A stretch of 64,000 bases of DNA, taken from Bacteroidales bacterium (GTDB lineage: Bacteria > Bacteroidota > Bacteroidia > Bacteroidales > VadinHA17). The notes under the pieces were generated by a model. The model ran no database searches. It had not been told where the DNA came from and was given only the letters and a program-made list of their open reading frames with translations. The translations under genes were made by a program, and so were the position numbers. Below are positions 44,568 to 54,503 of this stretch, one piece after another. Where the stretch lies: assembly GCA_016709865.1 (NCBI GenBank), contig JADJLX010000006.1:62001-126000 (forward strand), given 5' to 3'. How positions within the stretch are numbered: position 1 is the first letter of the stretch; every line of letters begins with the position of its first letter.

Positions 44568-46580
44568 TTATTCGATTGTTGTGAAAGGAAGGACATTAAT
44601 AAAAAGTGATACTGCAGTTGAACATCCGAAAGCAGATTCAGGTTTTGTTTCATCTGTCTTTGTCGCCCATCTGGTATGTATAAGATCCTGAGAGTTACGG
44701 TTGTCCCAGGCTGTTTCAGCATTCAGATGAAGCCATTCTACAAGATCTGTTTTATTTAAATCAACAGTATACATTCTTGCATATCGTGCAAATATTCCCT
44801 TGAATCCGGGAAGATCATTTCCGTTATACTCATTATTCATTACATTTTTGCTATACATCGTATCCCTGATGTAAAGTGCAATTCTCTGTGCTTCTGTCAA
44901 ATAGCTGTTCTCTTTTGTGTATTTATAAAGCATTGTGGCGGCACCCAGATATGTCCCCTGGTTATAAGTTGAACTCCAGGTGCTGATCTTGAGTTGCCCG
45001 GTCTTTAAATCCAGATCAACATTATCATTTAGCTTACCGGTCTCGGCATCGAACAGATAGAGCTTTGACCAGGTATACAGTGCGATTGCTTTATCATAAT
45101 AGGTACTGTCTCCTGTTGCTTTCGCAAGGTAACAGCAGGCAACCATTGCGGGTCCGTTTATACATGAGTTTTTCGTAGTTTTTGTATGATACCAGAGGAG
45201 TCCTCCGCCATAAGAGTTGGTAAATGCCCTTGTCCACATTTTATCGAACTGATCTTTCGCTCTCTCCTTATAAGTTGTGTTACCAGTCAGAAGATAGCCT
45301 CTTATACTCACCAGAACAGCCCATGCAATGTCATCGTTGTACTTGTTGTTCTGCCAGTCGGCACCATTTTTTGCAACAAAGTTTTTATACATTGCCTCAA
45401 ACATTGTCCTGTACTTTGGATCTTTAGTAACCTCATAAGCATCCAGAACGACTTCCATCATTTCGGCATTATCCCAGAAAAAGCCCTTAACTGATTCTAT
45501 ATCAAAGTTTTTATACCAGGCATCAAATGCTTTATCTGCTCTTGACGCCGGTGATATCAAAGAGATCTGTGTAAATACTGGTTTTGTATAGCTGAGAGCC
45601 GGACTGTTTCCTTCAACGTATGGCCATTCATCCTTCCACTTAACTTCATCAAGTAAGAGGACTCTGCCTTTAGGATTTGTTTTATCAACTGCATGGTATA
45701 AGATCCATGTCTTAGCCATTTGATCCTCAACTATTTCCGAATTGTGACCGGTCCCGACAAAACGTTCATTCCCCCCGATCAGAATCTCATGAAAGTTGTC
45801 GTTCATACTTTTGCCCTGTTTATCGAGGTATGGACCAAACAGCTTGCTGGACCGTCCAACAACGGTTTTATATGTACTTTTTACTCCTTCACAGCAGGTT
45901 CCGGTTGAAGCAAACAGATAATAATATTTTCCTTTTTTAAGAATATATGTCCCTTCGTATGCCGAACCTGCAACCAGTATCTTTTCTGCGCCTGGTCTTA
46001 GTGCCAGGCCGTCTTCGCTTAATTCGATAGCATAGATCCCATGAAAACTGCCCCAGAAAATGTATTTCCTGCCTTCATCTTCAATATAAAACGGATCTAT
46101 CGAATTCTGAACCCCTATCTCATTGCTCCGTATCAGTTTTCCCAGGTCTTTAAACGGACCCTCAGGCTTATCACTTACTGCCACTCCAATGCCGCATGTC
46201 ATCTCCCCACCCCAAACCGACATTGAATAGTACAGAACATATCTGCCATCAATAATATTAATATCAGGGGCCCAGATCCCGCCTTTAGGTTCAAATGTCG
46301 GACGGGTTTCAGCTGTGAATGCCGTTCCGACAAGCTTCCAGTTTACCAGGTCGGATGATTTGTGAATTGGTGTATTGCGGATATCTTCGGTGGCATAGAG
46401 GTAAAAGAAACCATCAGCAGCTTTGATTATTGTAGGATCAGGCAGGCTGTATGGAACAACAGGGTTGCTGTATTTTCCTTCCTCCTGAAAAGTAATAGGT
46501 TCAACCTGACCCAGAAGTTTATTACCAGTTAAGGAAAAAATAAGTGTAGTTATAACACTTATTATTAATACTTTGATCAT
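44568..46580 (-). CDS. Two-domain GH43-GH76 glycoside hydrolase fusion
   Basis: The signal peptide precedes a GH43 propeller: SLPDPTIIKAADGFFYLYAT (candidate base Asp48), NSIDPFYIEDEGRKYIFWGS and YEGTYILKKGKYYYLF with the candidate acid Glu, then GTGHNSEIVED. From about residue 350 an (alpha/alpha)6 domain follows with the adjacent Asp pair of GH76 endo-alpha-1,6-mannanases (YNDDIAWAVL, Asp416/Asp417). It has further landmarks GGGLLWYHTKTTKNSCINGP and STWSSTYNQGTYLGAAT. It starts 11 nt after the upstream GH5-like gene, so both are co-transcribed. Arabinan-type GH43 plus mannanase-type GH76 in one chain is unusual. Confidence 0.86.
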   Translation of the reverse strand: MIKVLIISVITTLIFSLTGNKLLGQVEPITFQEEGKYSNPVVPYSLPDPTIIKAADGFFYLYATEDIRNTPIHKSSDLVNWKLVGTAFTAETRPTFEPKGGIWAPDINIIDGRYVLYYSMSVWGGEMTCGIGVAVSDKPEGPFKDLGKLIRSNEIGVQNSIDPFYIEDEGRKYIFWGSFHGIYAIELSEDGLALRPGAEKILVAGSAYEGTYILKKGKYYYLFASTGTCCEGVKSTYKTVVGRSSKLFGPYLDKQGKSMNDNFHEILIGGNERFVGTGHNSEIVEDQMAKTWILYHAVDKTNPKGRVLLLDEVKWKDEWPYVEGNSPALSYTKPVFTQISLISPASRADKAFDAWYKNFDIESVKGFFWDNAEMMEVVLDAYEVTKDPKYRTMFEAMYKNFVAKNGADWQNNKYNDDIAWAVLVSIRGYLLTGNTTYKERAKDQFDKMWTRAFTNSYGGGLLWYHTKTTKNSCINGPAMVACCYLAKATGDSTYYDKAIALYTWSKLYLFDAETGKLNDNVDLDLKTGQLKISTWSSTYNQGTYLGAATMLYKYTKENSYLTEAQRIALYIRDTMYSKNVMNNEYNGNDLPGFKGIFARYARMYTVDLNKTDLVEWLHLNAETAWDNRNSQDLIHTRWATKTDETKPESAFGCSTAVSLFINVLPFTTIE

Positions 46581-46591
46581 AAGTGATTCTT

Positions 46592-47680
46592 TTACCTGTT
46601 CAATGTAAGACTCTTTATCAGATCGACTTCCTCCTGTTTGTATGGAGTGCCATCAGGACGAAAAATCTCATGGAACCACAAGGGGGGGTCTGATCCATCA
46701 GGTATTGGCTCATCCCATGCATACTTGGTATTTGATTTCCCGGAAACCAATCCCCAGTTTATTGCCCCGATATTATTCTCTTTAAGAATAGGCATAATAT
46801 TTGTAAACAGACTATTATTACGACGGGCCATATACTCGGTGCATACCAGTGGACGACCATAAAGCCTTAGTGTATCAATAGCTTTCAAGTGTTTCTCGGG
46901 ACTATCATAGTTGTGATATGTTATTATATCCGAATTCTCAATCTGGATTTTATTCAAATCTGATAGCCGTAAACTCCATACCCCTGAGGAAAGAGGTTGT
47001 GAGGGTCGTACTTCCCAGCCCCATTCAAAAGCTTTCTCAAGAAGTGGTATCGATTTGTTACCATATCCTGAGTTTCCGGGCTCATTGTACATATCCCACA
47101 AGGCAATCCTGTCATCGTTTCTGAATGTGGTAAGAACATCCTTAACATATGTTTCCAGTACAATCATAAGAGTGGAATCGCGGTAAAGAAGGTCTCCCGG
47201 GTCGCGAACCCAGCCTGAATTATGAACACCCGGTTTCGGTTCAGGCTGTTTTCCTGCCTGATATTCCGGATTCCAGCAATCATCAAAAAAAACAAAAATT
47301 GTTTTGATACCGTGACTGTCAGCTATCTTAAGGTACTTATCCATCCTTCCCTTAAATCCATCTTTGTCAACTTCCCATGCAACATGGTGGAGGTAGACCC
47401 GCATGCAGTTCATTCCTATATCTGAAGCCCATTTAAGCTCCCTGTCAATAGTTACTGTGTCAAATGATTCCGCCTGCCAGGTCTCAAGCTGGTTTATGGC
47501 TGTACTCGGATTGAAATTTGAGCCTCTGAGCCAGCCAGCCTGGTCTTTCCATTTCTGAGCCTGCTCAACACTCCATACCTGCCTGATAGCAGATGCCTGT
47601 TTCTTTGACTCTTTGTTACTGTTGCACGACAATGCAACAGTTAAAATAATTGCAGAAATCAAAATATTTATTTTTCTCAT
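46592..47680 (-). CDS. GH5-like (clan GH-A) glycoside hydrolase lipoprotein
   Basis: The 362-residue lipoprotein (lipobox with Cys19, TVALSC) has a TIM-barrel with WLRGSNFNPSTAIN, IGMNCMRVYLHH, candidate acid Glu in LWDMYNEPGNSG and nucleophile Glu in PLVCTEYMARRN. The spacing of these two glutamates fits clan GH-A endoglycosidases such as GH5. Many such proteins are annotated as 1,4-beta-xylanase. It lies first in the pair with the GH43-GH76 gene, suggesting joint attack on one polymer. Specificity unknown. Confidence 0.82.
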   Translation of the reverse strand: MRKINILISAIILTVALSCNSNKESKKQASAIRQVWSVEQAQKWKDQAGWLRGSNFNPSTAINQLETWQAESFDTVTIDRELKWASDIGMNCMRVYLHHVAWEVDKDGFKGRMDKYLKIADSHGIKTIFVFFDDCWNPEYQAGKQPEPKPGVHNSGWVRDPGDLLYRDSTLMIVLETYVKDVLTTFRNDDRIALWDMYNEPGNSGYGNKSIPLLEKAFEWGWEVRPSQPLSSGVWSLRLSDLNKIQIENSDIITYHNYDSPEKHLKAIDTLRLYGRPLVCTEYMARRNNSLFTNIMPILKENNIGAINWGLVSGKSNTKYAWDEPIPDGSDPPLWFHEIFRPDGTPYKQEEVDLIKSLTLNR

Positions 47681-47704
47681 ATAGATTTTATAACAGCCAA
47701 GCGT

Positions 47705-47744
47705 CCGGGGCCGCAGGTGCCGATTTTCTAAGTGACGGCCCCGG
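47705..47744. other. Very GC-rich hairpin
   Basis: CCGGGGCCG (47705-47713) and its complement CGGCCCCGG (47736-47744) form a 9-bp all-GC stem with a 22-nt loop. It lies 20 nt downstream of the OmpA-like gene in an otherwise AT-rich setting. No T-run follows on the minus strand, so it is not a classical intrinsic terminator, but it may block transcription or exonucleases. Confidence 0.6.
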
Positions 47745-47763
47745 GGGGGATTCAGCGCTGATT

Positions 47764-48603
47764 CTACTGTTTTACCAGTTCCACTCTTCTGTTTTTTGCC
47801 CTGCCCTCTTCTGTATCGTTTGATGCCACCGGGGCCAATGAGGCTACACCGTATGATTTCAGACGAGCCCCGGAAATGCCATATTTGGAAGTCAGGATGT
47901 TTGCAACTGCATCGGCGCGTTCTTTCGAAAGTTTCATATTGGAATCTATTGTCCCGACATTATCTGTATGTCCGACTACATAAAGATTTAATGTTGCATT
48001 ATCCTTAAGAAGAAGTGATATCTGTTCCAGAGCTTTATCCGACTCCGGCTTTATTTCTGACTTTCCGCTATCGAAGAAAATTCCATAAACGGAAACATGC
48101 CCAGTTTTATTAATGTCATCACCCATAGCATTTGCGTCTGCAACCACTTCCTGCTGCATAATCTCTTTCTCAACTATTGTAAGCCGGAACATAATACCAC
48201 TATAGCATCTGACTTCAATCCAGGTCTCCTTATTATCTTTTTGAACAACGATTGTCGATAATTTGTTGAAGCTGTCATCAAGGATAATCTTCCCACCTAT
48301 TTTTTTAAGGGCATCCTGCATGTTTCTTCCTATTTTCAATGCTCCTGGATCTGTTGCCCCATTATTCAGCTTGTACAATATGGAGTATTTATGACCTTCG
48401 ATAACTAAAGGTTTCTTATCCCCGCCAATGAATTTATAGCTGTCAAATTCGCTTTCCTTATACTCTGAAATCCAGAAATCAGGCATTCTCGATATCATTG
48501 GATGATCTTTACTTCCTTTAATATCCTGTTGAGAACCTTGTGATTGCAGGTTTACAGGCAGTAAAAAGAAGAGACTGATGACTACTCCAAATAACTTTTT
48601 CAT
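47764..48603 (-). CDS. OmpA-family outer-membrane protein
   Basis: 279 residues. The signal peptide is followed by a roughly 140-residue beta-rich N-terminal domain and a C-terminal OmpA/MotB peptidoglycan-binding domain with YGIFFDSGKSEIKPES, VVGHTDNVG, LSKERADAVANILTSKYG and the terminal RAKNRRVEL. The domain anchors proteins to peptidoglycan. Two overlapping minus-strand TAnnTTTG elements lie at 48664-48679 upstream. The N-terminal domain is not recognised. Confidence 0.88.
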   Translation of the reverse strand: MKKLFGVVISLFFLLPVNLQSQGSQQDIKGSKDHPMISRMPDFWISEYKESEFDSYKFIGGDKKPLVIEGHKYSILYKLNNGATDPGALKIGRNMQDALKKIGGKIILDDSFNKLSTIVVQKDNKETWIEVRCYSGIMFRLTIVEKEIMQQEVVADANAMGDDINKTGHVSVYGIFFDSGKSEIKPESDKALEQISLLLKDNATLNLYVVGHTDNVGTIDSNMKLSKERADAVANILTSKYGISGARLKSYGVASLAPVASNDTEEGRAKNRRVELVKQ

Positions 48604-48822
48604 AATTTCCTGTTGTTAAATGATTTACCTATTGATCATTTCCGGTATTAAAATACCATAAATCAAATCTACAAATTTATAAACAGAAATTCACCTCGCT
48701 GATAAGAAAAGTAATAACAGAAAAGGGACAGTTAATAATTAACCATCCCGATTCTGAATTAAACCAACTTATAAGAAACCTGATAAATAATTAGCTATTG
48801 CTGACAGCAAAAATTCTGCGGA

Positions 48823-50124
48823 TTAATCATGGTCCGGCGGAGGTGCACCGCCACCGCCACCGAAACCGAACCTCGGATTGACTACATTATTGTAAATTGA
48901 ACCAAAGGTATATCTCAATCCGATTCCTCCTCGTATCCTGTACTCAGTTGAAAGCTCTCTTAGTTCTAGCAATCTGTCAGCTTCAGATATGTCTCCTTTT
49001 TTAAGGTTAACCTGGTCGTTAATATGTGCTATACCTCCTGAGATCTGTAATGTCAGCCCCTTGAATATCCTCAGGTTAACATTGGAATTCAGTTCAACTC
49101 TGTTCTTTGAAAAATCATTGAAATAATTCGAACCTTGCAATGAGAGATTAATTGATCCCCATTTCTTCTGGACCTGGAATGCGATATTGAGCTCCTGCTT
49201 AAAAAGGTTCTCGCTTGTAAGGTTATAGATAGTTGAATCTGTGTAATTATTGTACTGAATCCCTGCACTATATAAAAACCTCAATTGTCTGTGAGTGGCT
49301 TCTGAATAAGGGAAAAGATCGTATTCAATAGCCGGAAGGAAGTCAGTCCTGAGGTCGTAGTTTTCCCTTGTAGAGGATCCTATATTCAGCATTGCACCAG
49401 CCGACCAATGATCGCCCAGGCTTTTAACTATAAGATTATCACCCTGAAATTGATTTGAAACATAGGTATTTTCTTCTCCATCTTCATCTATGACCCTCCT
49501 TTTGCTATACTCCTGATCCATTTCTATTTCAATCTTGATATCCGGGGTAACTTTCGTTACTTCAATACTGTTCCTCAAATCAAGTTGTTTATCTGATTCT
49601 TCAGACTGATACTGAGGTTCTGTAGAAAGCGAAAACACCCAGTTATTCCATTTGTCTGTTACTTCTTCCTGCCCGAGCTCTGAGTTATGAATTATCTCAA
49701 TCTCGTTAAATAACGGAGTTCTTGCTACATAATTCATTAGTCCCATTTGAAGCATATTAGTCTTTTTTTCCCTGACAATTGCAGTTGTTTCGTCCGGATT
49801 ACTTGTATAGACCAGTGTATCATTCTTCCCATTAAATCTTTCAAGTCCCTGAAAGTTAAATGTAAACTGTGAACCTCCGCTGCCTGCGTTTTGCTGGGTT
49901 ATCAGTATATATACCTGAGCCTCTTTGACATCCCTGACAAAATTCACAAAGGTTAATTGTTCACGTGTGTAGTTTATATCACAACTCTGACAATCGAGGA
50001 AGATCTTTATGGCTCCCTTTCTTAATGTATCAGAAGGATTTTCCTTTTCCTGAGCAATTGCTGATCCCATGAACACTGATGGCAGGAATAGGCAGAAAAG
50101 CATTAATTTAAAGTTCCTTTTCAT
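48823..50124 (-). CDS. Outer-membrane beta-barrel-like protein (DUF481-like), function unknown
   Basis: The 433-residue product has a signal peptide (ending AIAQ) and a globular N-terminal part with a CQSC motif (FLDCQSCDINYTREQLTF). A long series of amphipathic strands (from about residue 170) resembles DUF481-like barrels, and the C-terminus is rich in Gly/Pro (FGFGGGGGAPPPDHD). The N-terminal TREQLTFVNFVRDVKEAQVYI resembles TonB-like or curli-assembly accessory domains, but not enough to name. A minus-strand TAGTTTTG -7-like element lies at 50194-50201. Function unknown. Confidence 0.6.
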   Translation of the reverse strand: MKRNFKLMLFCLFLPSVFMGSAIAQEKENPSDTLRKGAIKIFLDCQSCDINYTREQLTFVNFVRDVKEAQVYILITQQNAGSGGSQFTFNFQGLERFNGKNDTLVYTSNPDETTAIVREKKTNMLQMGLMNYVARTPLFNEIEIIHNSELGQEEVTDKWNNWVFSLSTEPQYQSEESDKQLDLRNSIEVTKVTPDIKIEIEMDQEYSKRRVIDEDGEENTYVSNQFQGDNLIVKSLGDHWSAGAMLNIGSSTRENYDLRTDFLPAIEYDLFPYSEATHRQLRFLYSAGIQYNNYTDSTIYNLTSENLFKQELNIAFQVQKKWGSINLSLQGSNYFNDFSKNRVELNSNVNLRIFKGLTLQISGGIAHINDQVNLKKGDISEADRLLELRELSTEYRIRGGIGLRYTFGSIYNNVVNPRFGFGGGGGAPPPDHD

Positions 50125-50441
50125 TTTTCTTGATTTATCTGTTAAATTTCAACTTTTGCTAAAAACACGTCTTTTGCATTTGACATTATATATCAAAACT
50201 AAAGCAAACACACAATCCGGTTTCAGAATATTTTAATGAAGCGAATAAAAAGGCAAATGAACAGTCATATGTACGAATTGAAGAGTACAGGAATGGTGTT
50301 TAAATGCAAAACAGTGGCGAAATGACAGACCCATTAAGGAGATACAGCTTAAGAATTGAAATTGTAGTTTCATAAGCTATTTTGTATGCTTGACGCTAAT
50401 TTTCTCATAACCGTTACCTTAATTCAATACCTTTGGAAATT
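50125..50441. other. 317-nt divergent intergenic region
   Basis: The gap between the divergent DUF481-like gene and the sensor kinase gene holds a candidate minus-strand -7 element at 50194-50201. No ORF, RNA gene or strong hairpin was recognised, and no clear + strand promoter for the kinase could be singled out. Confidence 0.5.
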
Positions 50442-51497
50442 ATGGAATCAGGTTTAACAAGGAAATATTTTGGTATTGCATTTCTGCTGTCGCTGGTGAT
50501 TTGTTCGACAATCCATTTTCCGCTTCTGCTCTCTGTTTTTTTTGATGATAACGACGGTCACGGAAGAGAACGATTTGATGTCGGTCTTGCAGCAATTGAG
50601 TTTTTGAACACTTTCATTGTTGCCTTCCTGTTGTTTACACTCAACTATTACATCCTCAGGCCTTTTTCAAGACAGAGGGATATGAAATTTTCAAATATCC
50701 TGACTGCTGTTTTATTGAGTTCATTACTTGTTGTTGTACTTGTTCTCATCTTCAATGGCATTAAACCATTCATAGGCTTTGAAAGAGATTCGCGTAATCA
50801 TCATGACGAACTTCTTCTAAGAAATTTCTTCAGCGCAGCTTTAGTACTCGGGTCCATCTTCATTATCCGGTTGATTTATAAGAAGCAGTCATACGAACTT
50901 GAAATTGAAAAACTGCGAAGTGAAAGTCTGGAAAGCCAGTTTGAATCTTTAAAAAATAATCTAAGTCCTCATTTTCTATTCAATACGCTGAGCGGTATTA
51001 ATACTCTCATCAGAAAGTCTCCCGACACTGCAGAAGAATATGTTAATCACCTCTCTCAGGTGCTCCGCTATACCCTACAGAGCAATAAGAAAAAAACAGT
51101 TTCTCTTAGTGAGGAAATTGAGTTTACCGAATCGTACCTTTTTCTGATAGAGATGAGGTATGGACCAAACCTGAAAATCAACACAAATATTCAGGAAATG
51201 TACCTGCAATTGGAGTTACCTCCGCTTACAATACAAACTTTGGTCGAAAACGCCGTAAAACACAACGAGATAAGCATTAAGAAACCGCTTACAATTTTCA
51301 TTGAAACAACAGGGAATGCCGAACTGGTTGTCAGAAACCAGGTACAGAATAAACTCACTCAGGAAGACGGAACCGGGATCGGACTAACCAATCTGACCAG
51401 GCAGTTTCAGCTTCTGGGCGAAAGAGAGATACAGATTCTTCAGGAAGATAATGAGTTTAAAGTGATAATTCCTCTGATTAAAGCTTCTGTTTCATGA
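50442..51497 (+). CDS. LytS/YehU-type sensor histidine kinase
   Basis: 351 residues from ATG 50442 (the frame reaches a TTG nine bases earlier). Four N-terminal hydrophobic segments (up to about residue 145) are followed by a short coiled coil. The His_kinase domain has the phospho-acceptor in NLSPHFLFNTLSGIN (His177), then the ATPase-like LVENAVKHNEI and GTGIGLTNL. This is a membrane-bound sensor of the LytS class, paired with the response regulator whose ATG overlaps its stop. The signal is unknown. Confidence 0.93.
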   Translation: MESGLTRKYFGIAFLLSLVICSTIHFPLLLSVFFDDNDGHGRERFDVGLAAIEFLNTFIVAFLLFTLNYYILRPFSRQRDMKFSNILTAVLLSSLLVVVLVLIFNGIKPFIGFERDSRNHHDELLLRNFFSAALVLGSIFIIRLIYKKQSYELEIEKLRSESLESQFESLKNNLSPHFLFNTLSGINTLIRKSPDTAEEYVNHLSQVLRYTLQSNKKKTVSLSEEIEFTESYLFLIEMRYGPNLKINTNIQEMYLQLELPPLTIQTLVENAVKHNEISIKKPLTIFIETTGNAELVVRNQVQNKLTQEDGTGIGLTNLTRQFQLLGEREIQILQEDNEFKVIIPLIKASVS

Positions 51498-52249
51498 GAG
51501 CGATAATAATTGAAGATGAAACCCTTGCGGCAGATCACCTGCAAAGGATCCTGCTTGATATAAAAGACATTCAGGTTATTACAGTACTCGATACTATTCA
51601 GGCTACTATAGAGTGGTTTGAGGCCTCTCCTCAGCCTGAACTAGTGTTCATGGATATTCACCTGGCCGATGGCTCCGCTTTTAAAATATTCGAACGAGTT
51701 AACATTTTATGCCCGATCATTTTCACAACGGCATATGATGAGTACGCTATTAAGGCCTTCAATGTAAACAGTATCGATTATCTGTTAAAACCAATCACAC
51801 GTCAGAAAGTAGAAAAGGCTTTGGAAAAGCTGAAACGCATGAAAGGTGAGCCTTCAGGGCAGATTGACATTCAGCAGTTGATAACTTCCCTTACCAAAGG
51901 GAAGCAGTACAAAACTCATTTTCTTGTTCCTGCAAAAGGAAGCAGACTGATACCCTTACTTGCAAAAGATATAGCCTATATTCATATTGAGGATGGACTG
52001 GTTAAGGCTATTACTCCTGACGGCACTTTTGTGCTTGATAATACTATGGATGAACTGGCTGCCGAGCTCAATCCCTTTGAGTTTTTCAGAGCTAACAGAC
52101 AGTTCATTATTTCCCGGAATTCGATAAGGGAAGTTGACTTTTGGTTCAATAACAGACTATCAGTCAATCTAAAGGTATCAATACCTGAAAAGATTCTGAT
52201 CAGCAGGGTACGTGTTTCCGAGTTCAGGAAATGGTTTTCAGGAACTTAA
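51494..52249 (+). CDS. LytTR-family response regulator
   Basis: A 251-residue regulator with a receiver domain (EDE near the N-terminus, phospho-acceptor Asp54 in LVFMDIHLADG, Lys in YLLKPI). A C-terminal LytTR DNA-binding domain contains FFRANRQFIISRNSIREV. Translation is coupled to the kinase by an ATGA overlap. Targets are unknown; the divergent outer-membrane gene and the convergent repeat protein (ending 6 nt away) are candidates. Confidence 0.94.
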   Translation: MRAIIIEDETLAADHLQRILLDIKDIQVITVLDTIQATIEWFEASPQPELVFMDIHLADGSAFKIFERVNILCPIIFTTAYDEYAIKAFNVNSIDYLLKPITRQKVEKALEKLKRMKGEPSGQIDIQQLITSLTKGKQYKTHFLVPAKGSRLIPLLAKDIAYIHIEDGLVKAITPDGTFVLDNTMDELAAELNPFEFFRANRQFIISRNSIREVDFWFNNRLSVNLKVSIPEKILISRVRVSEFRKWFSGT

Positions 52250-52255
52250 CGAAGA

Positions 52256-54442
52256 CTAAAAAGCAATCCCGATATTCAGACTTATTGAATTTGAATTTTT
52301 CCTGTAATTGCCTGTATATGGATTAGTATCTGAGAATTCCAGTTTCTGCAACTCATATGCAATTCCTGCAAAAACCGCAAATCTGTCAGACAAATTAAAC
52401 CAGACTCCTCCAGAGGTAGTAAAAAATAATCTATCCTTACCTGATATAGTAGTATCAGCACTGGCACTACCACCCAATCCGAGTGCAAAGTATGGAGTAA
52501 CTTTCCTGTCGGAGAAATGTGTTCTGAAATCAATGAATACAGGCACTTCAGATTTATTTGAAACCAGGTATGGAGCAGTGTTATTATCAGTGAAATAACG
52601 ACGGTACCCAATTCCAAGGCCAAGAGAGGAATTGCCAATTTTAAATCCGTTTATAAAGTTCAGCCTGAAATTATTGATTCCGTAATCACCTACACCGAGT
52701 CCATAACCGGCTTCGATAATCCCGCAATACCATTTTCTGTGTATTCCTGAAGATGATCCGGCGTACCTCTGATAACTCGGAAGTCTGCTAGCCTCAGGTG
52801 CAGGATAATTCTGAGTTCCCTGATTTGCAGGATAGGTCTGACTGACCGGATTTGATGGTTTTGGCTGACTTACAGGATTTGCCGGCTTCTCCTGCGCTAC
52901 CGGTTTTTCCGCTACAACAGGTTTAGGCTGGCTTACCGGATTTGCCGGTTTTGGCTGACTGACAGGATTTGCTGGCCTGGGCTGACTGACAGGATTTGCC
53001 GGTTTAGTTTCTGGAACAGGATTTGCCGGTTTTGGCTGACTAACAGGATTTGCAGGCGGTGTCTGATTAACCGGTTTATCAGCAACAACAGGTTTGGGCT
53101 GACTGACTGGAACAACGGGCTTCTCAGTCTCTGCATTAATGACCTTTTTAGCCGTGCTTACAACAGTATCCCTGTTTACCGGATTTGCCGGTCTTGTCCT
53201 CCTGGCAGGATTTACCTGATTTCCATAATTTGTTAATGAATCAGGTTTTTCCGGATCTGCTTTTATTACCCGTCTCATTGGATTTACCGGATTAGCCTGA
53301 GCAACAATGGTGTCAGGCTTAACAGGGATAACCGGCACAACCGGCTTAGCCTGCACAACTTCAGTTACCGGAACAACGGGATTAGCCGGAACCACTTCAG
53401 TTACAGGCACTACCGGAATCACAGGGACTGCTTCAGTAACCGGAGGAACAGGGACTACAATAGAATCTTTTGCAGCTGCAACAACCGGGACAACCGGAGT
53501 AACAGGAACGACAGGGGTGACAGGAACAACTTCAGTTACCGGAATAACAGGAGTAACAGTAACAACTTCAGTTACTGGCACAGCTGGAGTAACAGGAACA
53601 ACTTCTATTACCGGAACAACAGGAACAACAACTGTGTCAGCTGTAACAGCCACAACAGGGAGTACCGGATTAACAACGGTTTCAGTAACTGGTATAACAG
53701 GTACTACAGGAGTAACAGGAACAACTGGTGTTACTGGGATAACTTCGGTAACAGGGACAACCGGAACAACAACTGTGTCAGTTGTAACAACCACAACAGG
53801 GACTACCGGATTAACAACAGCTTCAGTAACAGGTGTAACCGGGACAACAGGAGCAACCGGAACTACGGGATTAACAGGGATGACTGGCGCCGGCTGATTA
53901 GCAGTTACAGGTTCCTCTTTTTTTGCAATGCGGTCAAACACATAATAATATGTATAACTATCAGTCGGCAAAACCCCTGAAACATACTCAACCGGCAAGC
54001 TCCAGAATCCGTCACTATCTTTAAAAACATCTGTGAAATAAAAAACGGTTACAACCTTTCCCTCAGCATCTGCAATTGTAATACGGCCTCTCGCAGTTGC
54101 ACCGGTTGTATCGTCCCAGGTAGAGTACCACTTAGTCTGATCCTCTCCGGAGATATCAATATCATCCACATATATAATTGTAACATCTGATACATTATCA
54201 TTATTATATCTGAAGATTCCGTTACCCGGATCTTCAAATCCCCGCTTCAGACTGAATTTATATCCTATACTTCTTTTTACACCTGAGGCTCCGGGAGTAA
54301 TATGGACCACCTGCGCGTCCTCATCCTTCTTTATTGTGCTATTCTGTTGCTTTTTTTTAGTAGTGTCTGCAGTTTCCTTTTTTTGTGAGAAAGCCGGATA
54401 ACAGAAAGACAAAAACAGAATCAAGGCTGCAATCTTTTTCAT
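52256..54442 (-). CDS. Outer-membrane protein with long Pro/Val-Thr repeat linker
   Basis: 728 residues with a signal peptide (ending AFSQ) and an N-terminal domain (about 30-180) containing [14 protein letters not shown] and an acidic, strand-rich sequence. A linker of roughly 370 residues comes next, first of [15 protein letters not shown] repeats, then [18 protein letters not shown] repeats. The C-terminal domain (about 565-728: [34 protein letters not shown]) has the form of an outer-membrane beta-barrel. This suggests a barrel with a Pro-rich spacer reaching toward the periplasm or cell wall. Function unknown. Confidence 0.7.
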   Translation of the reverse strand: MKKIAALILFLSFCYPAFSQKKETADTTKKKQQNSTIKKDEDAQVVHITPGASGVKRSIGYKFSLKRGFEDPGNGIFRYNNDNVSDVTIIYVDDIDISGEDQTKWYSTWDDTTGATARGRITIADAEGKVVTVFYFTDVFKDSDGFWSLPVEYVSGVLPTDSYTYYYVFDRIAKKEEPVTANQPAPVIPVNPVVPVAPVVPVTPVTEAVVNPVVPVVVVTTDTVVVPVVPVTEVIPVTPVVPVTPVVPVIPVTETVVNPVLPVVAVTADTVVVPVVPVIEVVPVTPAVPVTEVVTVTPVIPVTEVVPVTPVVPVTPVVPVVAAAKDSIVVPVPPVTEAVPVIPVVPVTEVVPANPVVPVTEVVQAKPVVPVIPVKPDTIVAQANPVNPMRRVIKADPEKPDSLTNYGNQVNPARRTRPANPVNRDTVVSTAKKVINAETEKPVVPVSQPKPVVADKPVNQTPPANPVSQPKPANPVPETKPANPVSQPRPANPVSQPKPANPVSQPKPVVAEKPVAQEKPANPVSQPKPSNPVSQTYPANQGTQNYPAPEASRLPSYQRYAGSSSGIHRKWYCGIIEAGYGLGVGDYGINNFRLNFINGFKIGNSSLGLGIGYRRYFTDNNTAPYLVSNKSEVPVFIDFRTHFSDRKVTPYFALGLGGSASADTTISGKDRLFFTTSGGVWFNLSDRFAVFAGIAYELQKLEFSDTNPYTGNYRKNSNSISLNIGIAF
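52830..53900. repeat. Degenerate Pro/Val repeat-coding tract
   Basis: Within the long outer-membrane gene, on the + strand, GGAACAACAGG/GTAACAGG-type units and, left of about 53290, TTTGCCGG/GGCTGACTG-type units repeat irregularly. They give the minus-strand protein its PVVPVTE and ANPVSQPK repeats. The tract is prone to copy-number change. Confidence 0.8.
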
Positions 54443-54503
54443 TGTGCGTATTTTATATCAAAATTAAACCAAAAAAAGCAAATGATAGTTTAATGTCATG
54501 AAC

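Noticed and set aside
53307..53897. Long collagen-like ([10 protein letters not shown]) frame on the + strand
   Set aside because: It is the complement of the Pro/Val repeat region of the minus-strand outer-membrane gene; repeat composition keeps both strands open and it lacks a start region or signal peptide.
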